DNA of 7,069 nucleotides from Clostridiales bacterium (GCA_004557805.1 SFFS01000126.1:1-7069), one strand, 5' to 3'. Shown: positions 1-5,921, counted from the first letter of the stretch. Made by a program: numbers and translations. The notes: generated from the letters alone by a model not told the origin.

Positions 1-515
1 CCCGCCGGGATGTAGTAGACCTCGCCCGGCTGCACGGCCACGCGGTTGAGGCAGGCCTGCACGGCTGCGCCGCCGCTTTGGCAGGCCTGCGCCAGCTGCT
101 CGCGCGTCACGCCCTCGCGGATGCCGTAGACGATCTGCGAGCCGGGCTCGGCCGCGAGGATCACCCAGGCCTCCGTCTTGCCCAGCTTGCCTCCCTCGTG
201 CGCATGCGCGTAGGCGTCGTCCGGGTGCACCTGCACGGAGAGCATCTCCCGCGCGCTGATCAGCTTGAGCAGCAGCGGGAAGGTCCCGCCCACCTGCGTG
301 CCGCGCATTGCCTCGCCGTGCTCCTCAAGCAGCGCCGTCAGCGTGCGGCCCGCGTCGTCCCGGCTCTCCAGCCCGGGCAGGACGGACACCTCGAGGCTCT
401 CGCCCGTGCGCGCGTCAGGAATCGCCTTGCCAAACGCCCGCAGCCCCTCGCCGCCCCACGGCGTCGCGTTGCCGAAGCGGAAGGCCGGCGTCATCTTGAT
501 CGGCGTCAATTTCAT
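1..515 (-). CDS. manA: Mannose-6-phosphate isomerase, class I (5' part, runs off window)
   Basis: This enzyme interconverts mannose-6-phosphate and fructose-6-phosphate in the cytoplasm, using a bound zinc ion. I translated 171 codons from an ATG at 515 reading leftward; the stop lies beyond position 1. The protein opens like short Bacillus-type ManA (ATPWGGEGLRAFGK near residues 17-30, TGESLEVS near 38-44). It carries the metal-site block FPLLLKLI...SVQVHPDD at residues 79-100, which supplies Gln95 and His97, and KTEAWVIL at 113-120, which supplies Glu115. The start of the cupin motif, YYIPAG, is at the window edge. About 170 of the family's usual ~310-320 residues are present. The start is supported by a purine-rich GGGAG site 7-8 nt upstream. 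It lies 20 bp behind the esterase fragment on the same strand, suggesting a sugar-catabolism operon. Family assignment is firm; the in vivo substrate is inferred. Confidence 0.93.
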   Translation of the reverse strand, partial: MKLTPIKMTPAFRFGNATPWGGEGLRAFGKAIPDARTGESLEVSVLPGLESRDDAGRTLTALLEEHGEAMRGTQVGGTFPLLLKLISAREMLSVQVHPDDAYAHAHEGGKLGKTEAWVILAAEPGSQIVYGIREGVTREQLAQACQSGGAAVQACLNRVAVQPGEVYYIPA

Positions 516-535
516 ATTCCTTCTCCCTTCGTCCT

Positions 536-1021
536 TCAGGCCTTCACGTCAAACGGGAAGACCGGAAGCCCGTTTTCTCCCATGAGGACAGGCTCAAACC
601 AGTTTGCCTGCGCATAGCGCACGCGGACGCTCTCCTGCAGAGCCTCCAGATCGAGCATGCAGCGGCATCCCTCGACCCGCGCATCGCGCAGGCGGGCGCC
701 CCCGATCTCAAGCGCCTGCATCAGCGCCGGCTGCTCCCTCAGCGCGCCGGAAAATTCCAGCATCAGGCAGCTGCCGTCCCGCGCCGCGCGCGCAAGGCGC
801 GGCCCATCCGCCGGGACAGCCTGCCCATAGGCGTGGCGAAGCGCCAGCGCCGCCAGATGCGCGCCGGGCGTCCGCTTGTCCGTGGGATGCACATTGTCGC
901 GCTCGCCGCAGTCGAGCAGGCAGGCCAGCGCGGCGTTGTCCGTCGCGTCGATGACAGTCTGCTGCGCCGCACGGATGGCCGGCCAATCCTCGGCATCCGG
1001 CTCCGCCCCGAAGCGCGGGAG
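536..1021 (-). pseudogene. Sialate O-acetylesterase-like protein, C-terminal fragment (5' end missing at junction)
   Basis: The minus-strand frame ending in a TGA at 538-536 encodes about 161 residues that look like the C-terminal third of bacterial sialate O-acetylesterases (SASA/SGNH-hydrolase family), enzymes that remove acetyl groups from sialic acids or other carbohydrates. Recognisable parts are LPRFG...EDWPAIRAAQQ at the fragment start and the catalytic-His block LDCGERDNVHPTDK. The C-terminal beta domain follows, with FSGALR, VRVRYAQAN and the closing GENGLPVFPF. Full proteins are about 450-520 residues; the N-terminal part with the GDS-type nucleophilic serine is absent. The reading frame stays open upstream to an ATG at 1282, but those extra ~87 residues are antisense to cobT and cobU and do not resemble an esterase. 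The cut is near 1010-1024, where cobT sequence begins on the other strand. It is either a truncated pseudogene or an assembly artefact. Confidence 0.78.
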
Positions 1022-1024
1022 TTC
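1007..1024. other. Junction of two 5'-truncated genes (esterase and cobT)
   Basis: Esterase-like protein similarity on the minus strand runs up to about 1021 (LPRF at 1021-1010). CobT-like similarity on the plus strand starts at about 1010 (EAREF at 1010-1024). The two overlap by about a dozen bases, so the breakpoint can only be placed within this interval. Both genes lack their 5' portions here and point away from each other. No insertion-sequence ends, target duplications or tRNA are visible. A deletion or inversion with short shared sequence, or a mis-join during assembly, would look the same. Confidence 0.72.
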
Positions 1025-1243
1025 ATGCTGCCCTCGCATATGAGCCGCGAGCCCGCCGCGCTGCGCATCATGGAGGAGCTGCATTTCTCCCCCATCCTGC
1101 ACGCGGATATGGCGCTCGGAGAGGGCGCCGGAGCCGTGGCGCTCTTTCCGCTGCTGGACATGGCGCTCTGCGTTTACCGCGGCACGCACACCTTCGACGC
1201 GCTGGGCATCGGCGCGTACACGCGGCAGGAGGGAACGAAATGA
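1010..1243 (+). pseudogene. cobT: CobT, nicotinate-nucleotide:DMB phosphoribosyltransferase, C-terminal fragment
   Basis: CobT transfers ribose phosphate from nicotinate mononucleotide to a lower-ligand base such as 5,6-dimethylbenzimidazole, giving alpha-ribazole phosphate for the nucleotide loop of B12. Only about 77 C-terminal codons remain of a usual ~350. They include FMLPSHMSREPA and the family's MALGEGAGAVA motif; its second Glu-containing position corresponds to the catalytic base Glu317 of Salmonella CobT. The terminal FPLLDMALCVYRGTHTF follows. The frame is open back to an ATG at 833, but residues before about 1007 are antisense to the esterase and are not CobT-like, so that start is not credible. 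The TGA stop (1241-1243) overlaps the cobU ATG in an ATGA, as expected for an intact cob operon, so the missing 5' part was probably once adjacent. Confidence 0.82.
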
Positions 1244-1761
1244 TCGTGCTCGTGACGGGCGGCAGCGGCTGCGGAAAATCAACCTGGGCCGAAAAGCTGA
1301 TCGCCTCCGCGCCCGGCGGAAACCGCTTTTACATCGCCACCATGCAGGCGCGCGACGGCGAGTCCGTCCGCCGGGTGGAGCGCCATCGGGCGCAGCGGGC
1401 GGGGCTGGGCTTCGCGACTGTCGAATGCGGGAAGGATCTGGCCTCGGCGGCAGTTCCCGCGGGCGGCGTCGTGCTGCTGGAAGATCTGGTCAACCTCACG
1501 GCCAACGAAATGTTCGACGGCGGCAGCGTGGAGCGGATTTTTCCCGCGCTGCGCGCGCTCGGCAGGCGCAGCCGCCACCTGGTCATGGTCACAAACGACG
1601 TGTTCTCGGACGGAATCGCCTATGCCGAAACCACGCGCGAATATCTGCGCCGGCTGGCGCTTCTGAACCGCCAGGCCGCCGAACTTGCCGGCTGCGTGGT
1701 CGAGGTGGTTTATTCCATTCCCGTCGCGCTGAAAGGAGAACTCCCATGCATCCTGCAATAG
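1240..1761 (+). CDS. cobU: CobU, adenosylcobinamide kinase / guanylyltransferase
   Basis: CobU phosphorylates adenosylcobinamide and then transfers GMP to it, giving AdoCbi-GDP, the activated acceptor for the nucleotide loop. The 173-residue protein has the family's usual length. It has an intact P-loop (GGSGCGKST, residues 7-15) and the histidine-bearing helix VERHR, with His49 aligned to the guanylylated His46 of Salmonella CobU. The acidic strand VVLLED is at 77-82 and MVTND at 116-120. The last third is divergent: where most CobU proteins read TNEVGxGIVP it reads TNDVFSDGIAY, and the usual GIGxxIK ending is replaced by YSIPVALKG. The short gene at 2504-2836 keeps exactly those motifs. The start is set by AGGAGGG at 1227-1233, 6 nt before the ATG, and by the ATGA overlap with cobT. 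Kinase activity is well supported; how the guanylyltransferase half works here is less certain. Confidence 0.93.
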   Translation: MIVLVTGGSGCGKSTWAEKLIASAPGGNRFYIATMQARDGESVRRVERHRAQRAGLGFATVECGKDLASAAVPAGGVVLLEDLVNLTANEMFDGGSVERIFPALRALGRRSRHLVMVTNDVFSDGIAYAETTREYLRRLALLNRQAAELAGCVVEVVYSIPVALKGELPCILQ

Positions 1762-2507
1762 CATCGTTCCTTCTCGCGTTTTCCACCTATTCGCGCATTC
1801 CCGTGCCGCAGGCGGAATGGTCGGACGCGAACCGGAAGTACGCCATGTGCTTCTTCCCGCTGATCGGCGCGGCGGCCGGCGCCGCGCTGTGGGGCTGGCT
1901 CGCGCTCTGCGGCGCGCTGCGGGCCGGCTCCGTGCTGCGCGGCGCGGTGGGCGCGGCGCTGCCGCTGCTGGTTACGGGCGGCATTCACATGGACGGGTTC
2001 ATGGATTCCTGCGACGCGCTGGCCTCGTGCCAGCCCCGCGAAAAGCGGCTGGAAATTCTCAAGGATACGCATGTGGGCGCGTTCGCTGTGATCGGCTGCG
2101 CGGGCTATCTGCTGCTCGCGGCGGGCCTTCTCAGCGAAGCGTCCGCCAAGGCCGGGCCGATGCTGGCCGCGTGCTTCATCGCTTCGCGCAGCCTGAGCGC
2201 ATGGGCGCTGGCGGCGTTTCCCAGCGCGCGCCCCAACGGCATGCTGGACGGCTTCGCGCGCACCGCGAACAGGCGGCTGGTAACGCTCAGCAGCGGCGCG
2301 TATCTTCTCGCCTGCGCCGCGGTGTGGCTTGTTTGCGGCGGTCTGGCCGGGCTGATCTGCATCGGCGCGGCGGCAGCGTGCACGCTGTACTATCGCCGCA
2401 TGACGGGCAGGCTCTTCGGCGGCGTAACGGGCGATCTGGCGGGCTGGTTCATTCAGGTGACGGAGCTGGCGCTGATCGCCGCGGTCGTATTGGGAGGTAT
2501 GCTGTGA
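1746..2507 (+). CDS. cobS: CobS, adenosylcobinamide-GDP ribazoletransferase (cobalamin synthase)
   Basis: This integral membrane enzyme joins AdoCbi-GDP to alpha-ribazole (or its 5'-phosphate), releasing GMP and forming adenosylcobalamin (or its phosphate). The 253-residue product matches the usual ~250. Its N-terminus has FSTYSRIPVP (residues 12-21). The hallmark acidic motif TGGIHMDGFMDSCDAL (77-92) is probably the metal/substrate site, and RLEILKDTHVGAFA (101-114) follows. Near the end is FGGVTGDLAGW (224-234). Hydrophobic segments rich in Ala, Leu and Gly fill most of the rest, in keeping with a multi-pass membrane protein. The ATG at 1746 lies 16 bp inside the end of cobU and is preceded by AAGGAG at 1733-1738. 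Longer upstream readings of this frame have no family resemblance. Translation is probably coupled to cobU and to the next gene, whose GTG overlaps the TGA. Confidence 0.95.
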   Translation: MHPAIASFLLAFSTYSRIPVPQAEWSDANRKYAMCFFPLIGAAAGAALWGWLALCGALRAGSVLRGAVGAALPLLVTGGIHMDGFMDSCDALASCQPREKRLEILKDTHVGAFAVIGCAGYLLLAAGLLSEASAKAGPMLAACFIASRSLSAWALAAFPSARPNGMLDGFARTANRRLVTLSSGAYLLACAAVWLVCGGLAGLICIGAAAACTLYYRRMTGRLFGGVTGDLAGWFIQVTELALIAAVVLGGML

Positions 2508-2836
2508 TCAGGCTTTATATCGGCGGCGCGTATCAGGGGCAGGAGGCGCTGGCGCGCCGGGAAAACCCGGAGAGCGAGACGTTCCCCGATTTTCACGAGA
2601 CGATTCGCCGCGCCGTTCTCTCGCAGGGGCAGGAGGCGCGCGATTTCGCGCGCCGCTTCTGCGCGGAACACCCCGACGCCGTCGTAATCGCCGACGAGGT
2701 CGGCGCGGGCGTAGTACCCGTCGACGCGCGCGACCGGGCGTTCCGCGAGGCGGTGGGCCGGGCGCTGTGCGTCGTGGCGCAGGAGGCCGGACAGGTCACG
2801 CGCTGCGTCTGCGGGATCGGGGTGCGCATCAAATGA
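2504..2836 (+). CDS. Short CobU-like protein with degenerate P-loop
   Basis: A 110-residue protein resembling CobU with the middle removed. The first residues (IRLYIGGAYQGQEALA) sit where CobU has its GGxxxGKS P-loop, but the lysine and serine are replaced by Gln and Glu, so ATP/GTP binding by that loop is doubtful. Residues 58-110 follow the C-terminal third of classic CobU closely: VVIADEVGAGVVPVDA (60-75), an FREAVGR helix (80-86) and the ending CGIGVRIK, almost identical to the GIGVKIK ending of Salmonella CobU. The histidine helix and central acidic strand are absent. The GTG start at 2504 overlaps the cobS stop (GTGA), and the TGA overlaps the cobC ATG, so it is embedded in the operon and likely co-translated. 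It may complement the full-length CobU, whose matching region is divergent, or be a regulatory paralog. Function is not established from sequence. Confidence 0.82.
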   Translation: MIRLYIGGAYQGQEALARRENPESETFPDFHETIRRAVLSQGQEARDFARRFCAEHPDAVVIADEVGAGVVPVDARDRAFREAVGRALCVVAQEAGQVTRCVCGIGVRIK

Positions 2837-3381
2837 AATGGGCGCTGATCCGTCACGGGCTGACGCAGGGAAACCTGGAGCGCCGCTACACCGGCTGCCG
2901 CACGGACGAGCCGCTGTGCCCGCAGGGCGCGGAAGCGCTGCGCGCGCGTACCTTTCCCCCCGCCGCGCGCGTGTTCGCAAGCCCGATGAAGCGCTGCCTG
3001 GAAACGGCGGCGATTCTGTATCCCGGCGCGCCGGTGGAAATCATCGACGATTTTCGCGAGTGCGATTTCGGCGCGTTTGAAAACCAGAACTACGCAGGGC
3101 TGAGCCGCCGCGCCGATTATCGGGCGTGGCTCGATTCCGGCGGCGAGCTGCCCTTCCCGCAGGGCGAAAGCCGGGCGGAATTCGCCGCGCGCTGCGCGAA
3201 CGCCTTCAGCGCGCTGACGCGCCGCGGCCTTTCGGAGGATTGCGCGCTGATCGTCCACGGCGGCACGATCATGGCGATCATGGAACGCTTCGCCGTGCCG
3301 AAGGGACACTACTACGATTTCCAGGCGCCGAACGGAGAGGGCTATCTCCTCGGCGAGGATGGAACGTACCGCCGTATCTGA
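2833..3381 (+). CDS. cobC: Histidine phosphatase, probable alpha-ribazole phosphatase
   Basis: A member of the phosphoglycerate-mutase-like histidine phosphatase superfamily. By context it is CobC, which removes the 5' phosphate from alpha-ribazole phosphate or adenosylcobalamin phosphate at the end of nucleotide-loop assembly. The 182-residue protein begins MKWALIRHGLTQGN, with the phospho-acceptor His8 in RHG. It also has Arg54 in SPMKRC, the general-acid region FRECDFGAFE (Glu76) and the second catalytic histidine in VHGGT (His142), so all the expected catalytic residues are present. The ATG at 2833 overlaps the preceding stop; the longer reading from 2767 duplicates the end of the previous gene and is not needed. 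Sequence alone does not separate CobC from other small phosphatases of this family. The assignment rests on position behind cobTUS and on the short length. It is the last gene of the operon; no clear terminator follows before the promoter at 3445. Confidence 0.88.
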   Translation: MKWALIRHGLTQGNLERRYTGCRTDEPLCPQGAEALRARTFPPAARVFASPMKRCLETAAILYPGAPVEIIDDFRECDFGAFENQNYAGLSRRADYRAWLDSGGELPFPQGESRAEFAARCANAFSALTRRGLSEDCALIVHGGTIMAIMERFAVPKGHYYDFQAPNGEGYLLGEDGTYRRI

Positions 3382-3444
3382 CCGGCCGCGGGAAAAATCC
3401 GGGCGCGGAGCGCCTCGTTCCTATCCCGCCCGCCGAAAAACCGA

Positions 3445-3473
3445 TTGACGGAAGCCCGCCGCGCGCCTATAAT
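3445..3473 (+). promoter_or_regulatory. Sigma-A type promoter for the B12 riboswitch / btuFCD transcript
   Basis: TTGACG at 3445-3450 and a perfect TATAAT at 3468-3473 are separated by 17 bp, the optimal spacing. Transcription would start near 3480, about 15 nt before the riboswitch P1 stem. This near-consensus promoter gives btuFCD transcription independent of the upstream cob operon. Confidence 0.85.
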
Positions 3474-3493
3474 AGCAGATGACAAATGAATAG

Positions 3494-3687
3494 CCGGTGT
3501 ATCTGTGCAGCGATGCGCGGCGCTCCCGACCGGGGGAGCGTCATAGGAATCGGATGAAATTTCCGAGCTGTCCCAGTAACCGTGAAGCCGACGAAAGCGC
3601 GCGGCGTCTGCGCCGCGGGAAGCCACTGCGAAAGCGGGAAGGCGCGCAAGTAGAATGAAGCCAAGCCGGGAGACTTGTTTACACCGT
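3494..3687 (+). ncRNA. Cobalamin riboswitch aptamer
   Basis: The leader matches the cobalamin riboswitch pattern throughout. A closing P1 stem forms between CGGTGTA (3495-3501) and TACACCG (3680-3686). The conserved core is at about 3545-3595 (AGGAATCGG, GAAATTTCCGAGCTG, CCCAGTAACCGTGAAG). The segment AAGCCACTGCGAAAGCGGGA follows at 3620-3639. The 3' B12 box is AAGCCGGGAGACTTG at 3663-3677. Peripheral hairpins fit the variable arms: CGCTCCC/GGGAGCG (3521-3527 with 3534-3540) and CGCGGCG/CGCCGCG (3600-3606 with 3611-3617). The end of the B12 box reads CTTG followed by TTT rather than the common CCTGCC. The RNA binds a cobalamin and, together with the terminator at 3753-3780, should stop transcription of btuFCD when the ligand is abundant. 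Which cobalamin it prefers cannot be read from sequence. Confidence 0.95.
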
Positions 3688-3690
3688 GAA

Positions 3691-3742
3691 CCATCATTCC
3701 CCTGGGGGTGGGATATGCTATTTGGATTGGCGCTTTCGCGCC
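3691..3742 (+). promoter_or_regulatory. Riboswitch expression platform hairpins between aptamer and terminator
   Basis: Two extra foldable elements lie between the aptamer and the terminator. One runs from about 3692 to 3715: ATC and CCCC arms face GGGG and GAT arms around CCCCTGGGGG. It is placed where the P13-type kissing-loop hairpin of cobalamin riboswitches is expected. The other is a tight hairpin, GGCGC-TTTC-GCGCC, at 3729-3742. They probably take part in the switch between antiterminated and terminated folds. The pairing assignments are by eye. Confidence 0.5.
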
Positions 3743-3752
3743 GGTCTGTTTA

Positions 3753-3780
3753 GTGTTCCTCAGGGAGGGACGCTTTTTTT
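3753..3780 (+). terminator. Intrinsic terminator of the cobalamin riboswitch
   Basis: GTGTTCCTC (3753-3761) pairs with GAGGGACGC (3765-3773) over 9 bp, including two G-U pairs, around a 3-nt loop. Seven T residues follow directly (3774-3780). It lies 60 nt upstream of the btuF start and 67 nt after the aptamer, the standard layout for B12-induced premature termination. Confidence 0.9.
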
Positions 3781-3839
3781 ATCAAAGCGCCGCCCTCTCG
3801 CTGATTCATTTGATCCAGAATCATCAGGAGGAAACCCAA

Positions 3840-4751
3840 ATGTCCAAGAAACTCGCAGCTCTGTTCCTCGCCGTGCTGATGGCTTTCAGCATGACCTCCG
3901 CCTTCGCGGAGAACGCGTCCGTCACGGTCACCGATATGTACGGCCGTGAAATCACGCTGTCCGAACCGGCCACGCGCATCGTGGCGCTCACCCCGTCCGA
4001 CTGCGAAATCCTTTGCGCCCTCGGCTGCGAAGACGCGCTGGTCGGCCGCGGCAAATACTGCGACTACCCCGCCTCCATCCAGGAGTTGCCCGTGGTGCAG
4101 TCGGGCGCTGAAACCAACATCGAGGAAATTCTGGCGCTCAATCCCCAGGTGGTGCTGATGAGCGATATGTCCCAGACGGAAGAACAGGCCAACATGCTGG
4201 AAGAAAACGGCGTGAAGGTCGTCATCAGCGACGCGAACGACATCGCGGGCGTGTACACCGCCATTCGCATGATCGGCACGCTGATGGGCAAAGACGCCGA
4301 GGCGGAAACGCTGATCGCCGATATGCAGGCGACCTTCGACGAAATCGCCGCCAAGAGCGAAAAGAGCGGCAAGACCGTCTATTTCGAAGTCTCCCCCCTG
4401 CAGTGGGGCCTGTGGACGGCCGGCAGCAACACCTTCATGGACGAGCTGGCCGCCCTCTGCGGCGCGTCCAACGCCTTCTCCGATATCGAGGGCTGGCAGG
4501 CCATCAGCGAGGAGCAGGTGATCGACCGCAACCCCGATTACATCGTCTCCATCGCCGGCATGGGCGATACCGGCGTTGAAGAAATCCTGAGCCGCGAAGG
4601 CTGGAGCGACGTGACCGCCGTGAAGAATGGAGACGTTTACAGCGCCGATTCCAACGCCATCTCCCGCCCCGGCCCGCGCCTGAAGGACGCGGCCATCGAG
4701 CTGTATAACTTCCTCAACGGCGTCGACGCCGCGGAAGCTCCCGCCGCCTGA
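3840..4751 (+). CDS. btuF: BtuF-like corrinoid-binding protein of an ABC importer
   Basis: Extracytoplasmic substrate-binding protein (type III periplasmic-binding fold, shared by B12, heme and siderophore binders) that delivers corrinoid to BtuCD. The 303 residues start with a signal peptide: KK at 3-4, a hydrophobic core, and a likely signal peptidase I site AFA|EN after residue 23. The domain opens with VTVTDMYGREITLSEPATRIVAL (28-50). Glu95/96 in NIEEILALNP and Glu224/225 in ISEEQVIDRNPD lie where family members carry the two lobe glutamates that dock on the permease. ISRPGPR at 274-280 is typical of corrinoid/siderophore binders. The ATG at 3840 has AGGAGG at 3826-3831; a longer open frame from 3708 would translate through the terminator and is rejected. 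Unusually for a Gram-positive binding protein, there is no lipobox cysteine. Riboswitch control makes B12 the likely ligand; the fold alone would also permit heme or siderophore. Confidence 0.93.
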   Translation: MSKKLAALFLAVLMAFSMTSAFAENASVTVTDMYGREITLSEPATRIVALTPSDCEILCALGCEDALVGRGKYCDYPASIQELPVVQSGAETNIEEILALNPQVVLMSDMSQTEEQANMLEENGVKVVISDANDIAGVYTAIRMIGTLMGKDAEAETLIADMQATFDEIAAKSEKSGKTVYFEVSPLQWGLWTAGSNTFMDELAALCGASNAFSDIEGWQAISEEQVIDRNPDYIVSIAGMGDTGVEEILSREGWSDVTAVKNGDVYSADSNAISRPGPRLKDAAIELYNFLNGVDAAEAPAA

Positions 4752-4796
4752 CGGGATTGATTGCGGGCGGAGAGCGCGCTTCTCCGTCCCCGTCTC

Positions 4797-4834
4797 CGAG
4801 CCCGCCGCGTATGCCGACGGGCTCGCTTTTCTTT
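4797..4834 (+). terminator. Hairpin terminator/attenuator between btuF and btuC
   Basis: CGAGCCCG (4797-4804) and CGGGCTCG (4818-4825) form a perfect 8-bp stem with a 13-nt loop, followed by CTTTTCTTT (4826-4834). It sits in the 138-nt gap between btuF and btuC. A further weaker stem is possible just upstream, GGCGGAGA with TCTCCGTC near 4767-4788. With no visible promoter before btuC, partial readthrough here would give more binding protein than permease, a common expression pattern for ABC importers. Confidence 0.72.
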
Positions 4835-4889
4835 CAGGAGGGTTTCGGCCCTCTCGCGGTTCCCCTTCGATGCAAAACGGGAGGTCGTT

Positions 4890-5921
4890 ATGAAAGCACT
4901 GTCCGAACGCTTTTCCGGATGGACGTACGCGCTGTTCACGCTGACGCTGGCGGCGATCCTGCTGCTGTGTGTATGCACCGGCAGCGTATCCATCCCGCTT
5001 GCCGATACGCTGACCGCCATATGGAACACAATCTGGGGGTTCGACATTCCCGCGAACATCTCCAGAAACATCATCCTGAACGTCCGTCTGCCGCGCGTGC
5101 TGAACGTGGCGCTGGTGGGCGCGGCGCTTTCGCTGTGCGGCGCGGCCATGCAGGGCCTGCTGCGCAACCCGCTGGCCGACGGCTCCACGCTGGGCGTATC
5201 CTCGGGCGCTTCCCTCGGGGCGGTCATCGCCCTTGCTTTCGACATACCCCTTCCCGGCTCCCCCTACGGCGGAACCATGCTCATGGCGATGACGTTCGCG
5301 TTCCTCTCCCTGCTGCTGATCCTGTCGCTGGCCTACGTGCTCGACCGCTCGCTCTCCACCAACAGCATCATCCTCATCGGCGTAATTTTCTCTATGTTCG
5401 CCTCCAGCGTCATCAGCCTGATAATCTCCTTTTCAAACGACCATGTGCGCTCCATCGCCTTCTGGACGATGGGCTCCCTTTCCGGCACAAACTACCGGCA
5501 CGCGCGGATTCTCGCGCTGGCGCTGCTGGTGTGCGGCGGAATTCTTCTCCGCTATGCCCGCGAGCTGAACGCCTTCGCCATCGGCGAGGACAACGCGCGC
5601 CATATCGGCGTGAACGTCAAGCGCGTCAAGCTGGTCATCCTCATCACCGTCTCCGTCCTTATCGGCGTGTGCGTCTCCATTTCCGGCACCATCGGCTTCG
5701 TAGGGCTTGTCATGCCGCACATGGCGCGCATGGCGACGGGCCCGAACCACAAGCGGCTGCTGCCCGCCTCCATGTTCTCCGGCGCCATTTTCCTCCTGCT
5801 GGCCGATCTGGCCGCCCGCACGCTGCTCAGCCCGATCGAGCTGTCCATCGGCGTCGTAACCTCGCTGGTAGGCGCGGCGGCGTTCGTGATTATCTTCTAC
5901 CGTACAAGAAAGGCGCGGTGA
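4890..5921 (+). CDS. btuC: BtuC-like corrinoid ABC transporter permease
   Basis: Membrane permease of the FecCD/BtuC family, about ten transmembrane helices, forming as a dimer the channel through which corrinoid enters the cytoplasm. The 343-residue length is typical. Family motifs in order are RLPRVL (67-72), GAALSLCGAAMQGLLRNPLA (78-97), LGVSSGASLGA (101-111), FWTMGSLSG (191-199), GEDNARHIGVNV (232-243), GTIGFVGLVMPHMAR (266-280; the cytoplasmic region contacting the ATPase) and ELSIGVVTSLVGAAAF (317-332). In the last motif the frequent GxP before the final helix reads GAA here. The ATG at 4890 is preceded by GGGAGG (4879-4884). A longer frame from 4761 adds an Arg-rich stretch translated through the terminator hairpin and is not used. 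The stop overlaps a possible GTG start of btuD, so the two are coupled. Confidence 0.94.
   Translation: MKALSERFSGWTYALFTLTLAAILLLCVCTGSVSIPLADTLTAIWNTIWGFDIPANISRNIILNVRLPRVLNVALVGAALSLCGAAMQGLLRNPLADGSTLGVSSGASLGAVIALAFDIPLPGSPYGGTMLMAMTFAFLSLLLILSLAYVLDRSLSTNSIILIGVIFSMFASSVISLIISFSNDHVRSIAFWTMGSLSGTNYRHARILALALLVCGGILLRYARELNAFAIGEDNARHIGVNVKRVKLVILITVSVLIGVCVSISGTIGFVGLVMPHMARMATGPNHKRLLPASMFSGAIFLLLADLAARTLLSPIELSIGVVTSLVGAAAFVIIFYRTRKAR

Noticed and set aside
51..90. Two copies of the palindrome GCAGGCCTGC, 20 bp apart
   Set aside because: They fall inside manA and encode ordinary Gln-Ala-Cys codons in GC-rich sequence; chance is enough to explain them.
78..617. Plus-strand open frame of 179 codons
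   Set aside because: It is antisense to manA, whose minus-strand translation matches the family along its whole length. Long shadow frames are common in GC-rich DNA.
833..1009. Open plus-strand frame continuing upstream of the cobT fragment to an ATG at 833
   Set aside because: Its residues are Arg-rich and unlike CobT. The opposite strand here reads as a good esterase C-terminus, so this is an antisense shadow.
1022..1282. Minus-strand open frame extending the esterase fragment to an ATG at 1282
   Set aside because: The added residues are antisense to cobT and cobU motifs and show no esterase-like pattern; no ribosome binding site is evident.
3382..3420. Possible terminator after cobC (CCGCGGG and CCGGGCGCGG)
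   Set aside because: The arms pair poorly and no T tract follows.
3708..3839. 44-residue N-terminal extension of BtuF, partly hydrophobic
   Set aside because: It would be translated from within the riboswitch expression platform and its terminator. The ATG at 3840 has an ideal ribosome binding site and starts a proper signal peptide.
4637..5245. Minus-strand open frame of 202 codons across the btuF-btuC gap
   Set aside because: It is antisense to btuF and btuC, spans the terminator hairpin and has a low-complexity Arg/Ser/Ala composition.
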